The notes below the pieces were generated by a model. The model saw nothing but the letters and a program-made list of their open reading frames with translations, did not search any database and had not been told where the DNA came from. The translations under genes were made by a program, and so were the position numbers. Below are positions 59,111 to 64,000 of a stretch of DNA of 64,000 nt, piece by piece; position 1 is the stretch's first letter, and each line of letters begins with the position of its first letter. This DNA is from Sisyra terminalis. Lineage: Eukaryota; Arthropoda; Insecta; Neuroptera; Sisyridae. The DNA lies in assembly GCA_958496175.1 (NCBI GenBank), contig OY292275.1, positions 37,773,701-37,837,700 of the forward strand, read 5' to 3'.

Positions 59111-59334
59111 GTTTGCGGTATGGTTAGTTTCTTTAGGTGATTGAAATTTCAATAATTTCTTCATTTTACGGCAAGTGGAAGTTTTAAATAAAAAATATTG
59201 TTAACATATAGGTATACCATGCATGTGCAGTACGGGTATCGGATGGTTGTTATATATTTTTATTTTTATAAATTTTATGACGGTGTTTAACACCGAATAA
59301 ATAGCATTCTGTTATAGTTAGCTATTATTTAAAC

Positions 59335-59571
59335 CAGTATTATTCAAACTATGGGTCGCGAGTAGACCCTAGTGGGCGATTTGCCACTGTATAAGACATG
59401 AACAAAGAAAGTGATGTGATGTGATGAAGAAAGGAAGTGATAAATTTAATATTTTGGATAGCATTGTCAATATTTATGCCCAGTTTTCTATAAGACAACT
59501 AAGAAGTGGATCCTAAGATTGGAGATTTTTGTTAGATGGGCTCGGAGCCTAGTCAACTTTAGGAAGCACTG
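59335..59571. mobile_element. hAT-type MITE, 237 bp, with 8-bp duplication
   Basis: The left end CAGTATTATTCAAACTATGG and GTCGCGAG, and the right end whose reverse complement is CAGTGCTTCCTAAAGTTG, are flanked by ATTTAAAC and ATATAAAC (7 of 8 identical). The interior has a short GTGATGTGATGTGATG microsatellite. Confidence 0.75.
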
Positions 59572-62092
59572 ATATAAACTATGATTGAAACAAGCAAATG
59601 GAATTTATAGGAAAACTAAAAAAATAGGCTTCCGTTTCAGGAAAGTTCTACAATTTTCTAAAGAAATTATAGGACTTATTAAATTTGCTTAAATTTAACA
59701 ATTTGTGGATACGATGGTTACACAAACCTTTATATTTTTATAGAATTGTAACCACATTTCTCTAATTTAGAATTTTGAGATATTAGCGTTATGTGTATCA
59801 AAATTTAATCAATTTCAACTTTTTTACAGTTTTAGTAATTCTTCCAAGTTTCACTTCCAATATTATACTTGATAGTACTCATGATAATTAATTAGAGGAT
59901 AAATTAATTGAAGGTGTAGTTATATGTACGTCAAATTAGAAATCGATTACTCTATTCTGAAGAATCTTGCCGAGGACAGGCAGCGCTAAATACGAAATTC
60001 GTCTCAGCAGGAAACTGAAACTGTTGCCAACAAAACCAGGAAGAACAAAAAAAGTGCATTATTTATGAATATGATATTGTTTTAGTCTGTATTTAAACTG
60101 ATTAAAAAGTTTATGAATAAATTAGAGCAAATTAGATAGATATTCCGACTAATGCTATAATTTTCTTCGTTTTAAATCAAAAAAAATTCTACCACATACA
60201 TACACTTCATTCGTATTTTACTATTAAATATATTCATTTTGATATTTAATAGAAGATAAATGAAGTTGGATACTTTAAATAAACGGTACAGGCAATCATC
60301 GGAATTAGAAACCAGGTAGCTAATTATCTAGCCGGTAGGTCTTTTACTTTATTACCAACTAATAAATTACTTTCTTCGTGTAAACATTCTTCATAACATC
60401 GGCCACAACACTCAAGTCACCCAGACACCGAACTCGTAACAATTTTGCAAACTCAAATTTACAGTATTTCGTTCCAATTTTTTGTGATTCTGTTAATTAT
60501 TTGCCATTACTGTATACGATTATTTATTATTGTCTGAATTAGATTTTTGAGCACGTGTAATTGCTTCATTTAATTACGCCTCACGTCCATATAGTGGATA
60601 TTCCAAAGTACAATGGTGAATTATGATGAATCATAATGGGTTTGAGTCTTGCTTGCTTTTTTTTAAACTTTTTTTTAACAGTGAATGTTTTGGTTGGCAA
60701 ATTCCACTAGATTGCCTCCGATGGTAAATCCTGAAAAGTGGTGTATTTTCGATCTCTTGTCCCAAATAAATAGTGAATCGGTATGTTTTGAAATCCGATA
60801 GTGATTATTTTATAAGCCGGCTTGCTTTTTAAAATCAGTGGAACGAAAATAAATATAATTCTTCGATAATATGTGTATTTATATGTTTTCTTCCTGTTAA
60901 ATCTACCCTGTGTCTTTTTTTTTTAGTTTTTTTTTCATAATTTCGATGACGTGACAATTTCGTTTTTGTTTGAATTATGCAACATGAAATCTTACAAATT
61001 TCATCCGTCTTTCCTTATATTCAAATTGTTCTTAATGCCAGCGTTCATTACGTAATACTAAGACAATTAAAAATAGGTGAGAAAATAAGCACAGAGCTGT
61101 AGAGGTCTTGAAATATTTAATTTAGTTAATTGTAAGTCTATCGAACTTTCATAATACCATATACCATTTATTATATTTTTCTGTTGATTGTATTAGGGTG
61201 ATGTAGTGCCTCATCTCATCCAATTTCATAGACTTTTCGACGCGTCCCGGGGAAAAAAAACCGCCTACGTCTCATTTCATTTTCTCCTCTTCCTATTCAG
61301 CTTTTCTCCGGAACAAATAAAGCATTTCTTTTTTATTTGTGTGTGGTGTCTTGTATGATGGAGTTAAGGCGTTACGCGTTTCTAACTTCAAATGTAGGTC
61401 TCTGGGTAATGTATACCAAACCACCCACTCCGTTTTTCTCTACACATTTTTAGTTTATGCTTATCTCACTTAAACTTAATCAGATCTTACGTCGCTTTCC
61501 TTCGTACATTTCAACTACAATTTATTGAGGGGAAATAATTTAAGAAGAATTTTTTATCTGGAATTTTGAATTGATGGTTAGTTTTATTTTCGTTTATAAA
61601 TTTTAAAATGAATGCCTCTTTAAAGTAAAATTTGATTATTCAATGAAATATGTTGGCACGCATTGCATTTATTAAGATGGTGTAAACGAAATGCCGGATT
61701 TTTAAGCTTATATATACAAATATATTTTTTCAGAAGCTACGCAAAATCAAAATCAAAGTATGCTGCATTTGCATACTTTGAGCATACATTGCATACATTG
61801 CAGCAAAATATGCTGCAATACACTTTTACCGAAGATATTTTAGTGTAAAAATACCTGTTTTAAGGAAAATCGGGTTTCTAGAATCAACAAATTCTGATAT
61901 AGATTTTTTCAATATTTTCTCATTTCAATTCTGTTCTGCATGTAAAAAATGTTTTACATGTTCAAAAAAATAAAAATATATATCACTTTGTAGTCACTAT
62001 GTACTACATGCACTTAGTTTATTGACTAAATCTTTCGTCAATCAACTTTCAATTCTTCAAACATTTAGAACATTTATATTGTTTTTGCAATG
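59572..62092. other. Intronic AT-rich DNA, no exon seen
   Basis: Slightly richer patches at 59965-60050 and 61190-61300 (GACGCGTCCCGGGG, ACCGCCTACGTCTC) show no coding signature. At 61757-61822 a cluster of GCATAC/GTATGC words (AAAGTATGC...GCATACTTT) forms a small palindromic repeat. Confidence 0.45.
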
Positions 62093-62296
62093 TGTGATTC
62101 ATTACATAGCAGTTGTGGAGTAATCAAACACTACTTGATAACCACTGAGGAAGATGCTTGGCAATCGAAATACGGATCTGGGCAATACGCTAAAAATACA
62201 TTTGTTTGAACTTTGGCTCAAATTTATGTTTATAGTTTACTTTTGTAAATTAAATGACATAAATAAGATCACAATATATTTTATATATTGCATAAA
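62093..62296 (+). mobile_element. CTGATGA/CGAAATACG repeat, second full-length copy
   Basis: Aligns with 50088-50311 along its whole length: ACACTACTTGATAACCACTG, AGGAAGATGCTTGGCAATCG, AAATACGGATCTGGGCAATA, TTTGAACTTTGGCTCAAATT and ATATTTTATATATTGCATAA. The CTGATGA word is CTGAGGA here. Confidence 0.75.
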
Positions 62297-62602
62297 CATT
62301 GTTTTCACTGTTCTGTAATCAGTATTGGGAATTAGAACAGTTTTTACTGATCTATTTAGTATAATAATAAAAACATTCTCATATTATAGTTAATTGATTC
62401 CAAGATCCGAATTTCTTAAGATCACATCTATGAATTTCAATTTCATTGGGAAAATACCGAGTATTTCATATGCACCAACTTAATATTACATAACGCTGTA
62501 TTAGGTATTTTTCCAAGTTAGTTTTTTTAGTTTAAGCTATAAAAAAAATGAAAAGGCAAAGTTACTTTGATTTATAAATTATTTCTGAGTCTTATTTATA
62601 TA

Positions 62603-62811
62603 CTAGTAACTTCCCGTGAAATATTCACAGCCCAACACTGACAAATGATAAAAATTGGTAACTGATTGAAATCAAAATAACAGTTTAAACCATATCAAAA
62701 ATATAATAGTTCAAGTTTGAGATAATGGTTGCATTTCACTCTCACGTATGTGCTTGTAATCTTTCTTCGCTGTCTTTGTCGACTTATAAACATACGTTTG
62801 CTTATTATTGA
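62603..62811 (-). mobile_element. Non-autonomous Helitron, copy 8
   Basis: Minus-strand start A|TCAATAATAAGCAAACG (62811), core TTTGATTTCAATCAGTTACC and TTTGTCAGTGTTGGGC, hairpin GTGAATATTTCAC, and CTAG|T end (62603). Both ends fit the A^T target rule. Confidence 0.86.
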
Positions 62812-62812
62812 T

Positions 62813-63090
62813 AGAGGTGTAGTATCGAGGATTCATGCTTAATTTTTTTTGACCACGTATTCAATTTGGTAATCCTATCTCGCTCCAACTGTCTTTTCAC
62901 TTCAACGATTTCGACCGAAATTATTGTTATCACTTTAAGCATGATCAACTTAGGTAGACAGAGATGGAATCTCCGAAATTTGAGGTGAAATGTTGGGCCA
63001 TGAAGAAAACATTGGTTATATACAACATGAGCATTCATATACTGTATCTGTGCTATTATTATAACTCCATAGTATAAATTTAGTGAAAAA
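62813..63090 (-). mobile_element. 3' part of the non-LTR element also seen at 8930-9080
   Basis: GAATCTCCGAAATTTGAGGT, GAAATGTTGGGCCATGAAG, AACATGAGCATTCATATACTG align with 8975-9055. Coding motifs (GKxxGKR) are not visible here, so this copy holds only the distal segment. The 134-codon minus frame over it is not a recognised protein. Confidence 0.55.
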
Positions 63091-64000
63091 ATCAGATGTT
63101 CTATTACTATAGTCAAAGTATAGTTAGCGTTCCATTCAAATGAAAAAGTATCTGTAAATAGATTCTTAATATTATAGAATGAAAATTTTAAAATTGTGAA
63201 CCGCTTCATGCTAAAATGGCCTCAGTTGTCAAAAATTATCTTTTTGAGATTTCTATAGAAATCATACCGGGAGGAATACCTTTAATATTTTAAGCTATAA
63301 GGAACTCGGGCAATCTTATTCTTTATACTATCTGCCCAATAATAAAAGAACTCAAAGTGATGGAAATGTAGAGGGTTCTATAGCGTACGAAATTTGAATA
63401 TATAGGCGCTAAAAATATTTTCATACAATAAACGAGAACTAATAGTTAAATATATAATGAAAATTTGTTTTTGGGATATAAACTCTTTACATATCGTTCT
63501 ATTTTTTTTATTACAATAAATACTTCAATAGCTATTGATAGCTTTTAACTTTGGTTGAAATATGACAATAGCGATTGCAATGAAAAATAGCGGGTAATAA
63601 TTAACAATTCCGAAAGCTTGGTATCTTAGCGATATTGCTGCCGCTAGTAATAAAGATAATAATTAAAATTTTTCCCGGTTTTTGGCGATGCAAGAACTAA
63701 CGAATTCTTTATCTTGATCGGTTTCCTGATACCTATACTTGGTGTTTTCTGTGATAAATCTGGCTGATTCATAAAACAAGTGCTACCTCTAATCATTTAC
63801 GAAATTACGTATATCGGTTTACTATTGTGCGTAAATGCAAAACAATATCTCGACTCCCAATTCTCGTCTCGTCTCGAGTACACTTCAACTGTATAGTTAA
63901 GATTGTTAATTTTAAATGGTCTCAATAGAGTCTATTATAATGTTAGAATTCCAGTGCCAAATAAAATTACGATTCAGAATGAAAAAAAAATTGTTAATTA
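63091..64000. other. Intronic AT-rich DNA, no exon seen
   Basis: Nothing recognised up to the window end. Confidence 0.45.

Noticed and set aside
62805..63209. 134-codon minus frame as a gene
   Set aside because: Overlaps the repeat shared with 8930-9080 and a Helitron end. Not a recognisable protein.
1..64000. CRISPR array, bacterial operon, integrated virus or viral gene
   Set aside because: No regular short direct repeats with unique spacers, no prokaryotic gene density, no viral protein motifs; splicing and SINEs show nuclear eukaryotic DNA.

Overview
The window looks like an AT-rich arthropod (most likely insect) nuclear genome segment. Supporting signs are spliced genes with short introns, canonical GT-AG sites, an Inr+DPE core promoter, tRNA-derived SINEs, and dense families of small decayed DNA transposons. 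I cannot name the species. No tRNA or rRNA gene, CRISPR array, operon or viral gene was seen. Almost all of the roughly 60-aa open frames are chance frames in AT-rich DNA.

Only two protein-coding loci can be supported, both on the + strand. (1) At 3442-5094 lie the last four exons of a type I membrane glycoprotein with a PKD-like region, a Thr/Pro-rich stretch, a cysteine-containing domain, one membrane helix and a short tail. It resembles the TMEM130/PMEL/GPNMB family; its 5' exons are outside the window or unrecognised. (2) At 51670-51714 is a 15-codon first coding exon (METEELTKLVDGIYK) with an upstream in-frame stop and a perfect donor. It resembles the very N-terminus of insect IRSp53/BAIAP2-type I-BAR proteins; the rest of that gene lies beyond the window. 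A second candidate promoter plus non-coding exon, with Inr and DPE at exact spacing and a good donor, lies at 13338-13566. It could be an alternative distal start of the same gene.

The remainder is transposon-derived or featureless AT-rich DNA. It holds at least 14 copies of a tRNA-derived SINE, with A and B boxes still readable in the better copies. A small non-autonomous Helitron family (about 240 bp, 5' TC, 3' hairpin plus CTAG) has eight copies, two of them joined head to tail. Several hAT-type MITEs have 8-bp target duplications. A mariner-like MITE sits inside a hAT element, which sits inside a 2.8-kb TIR-bounded interval. There is a broken pogo/Tigger-like transposase, a broken non-LTR retrotransposon C-terminus, a 1.1-kb fold-back element, and short repeats carrying CTGATGA/GAAA words reminiscent of a hammerhead ribozyme core.

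Layout: 0-3.4 kb repeats; 3.4-5.2 kb gene 1; 7.6-13 kb transposon cluster; 13.3 kb candidate promoter; 13.6-51 kb probable intergenic or intronic DNA with repeats and a few higher-GC islands; 51.2-51.7 kb start of gene 2; 51.7-64 kb its first intron with more repeats. No clearly new biological system was found. The most intriguing leads are the hammerhead-like repeats, the distal promoter hypothesis, the recurring internal deletions in SINE copies, and an unclassified element with a repeated GGGTAAGTGTGCGC word at 22.7-23.6 kb.
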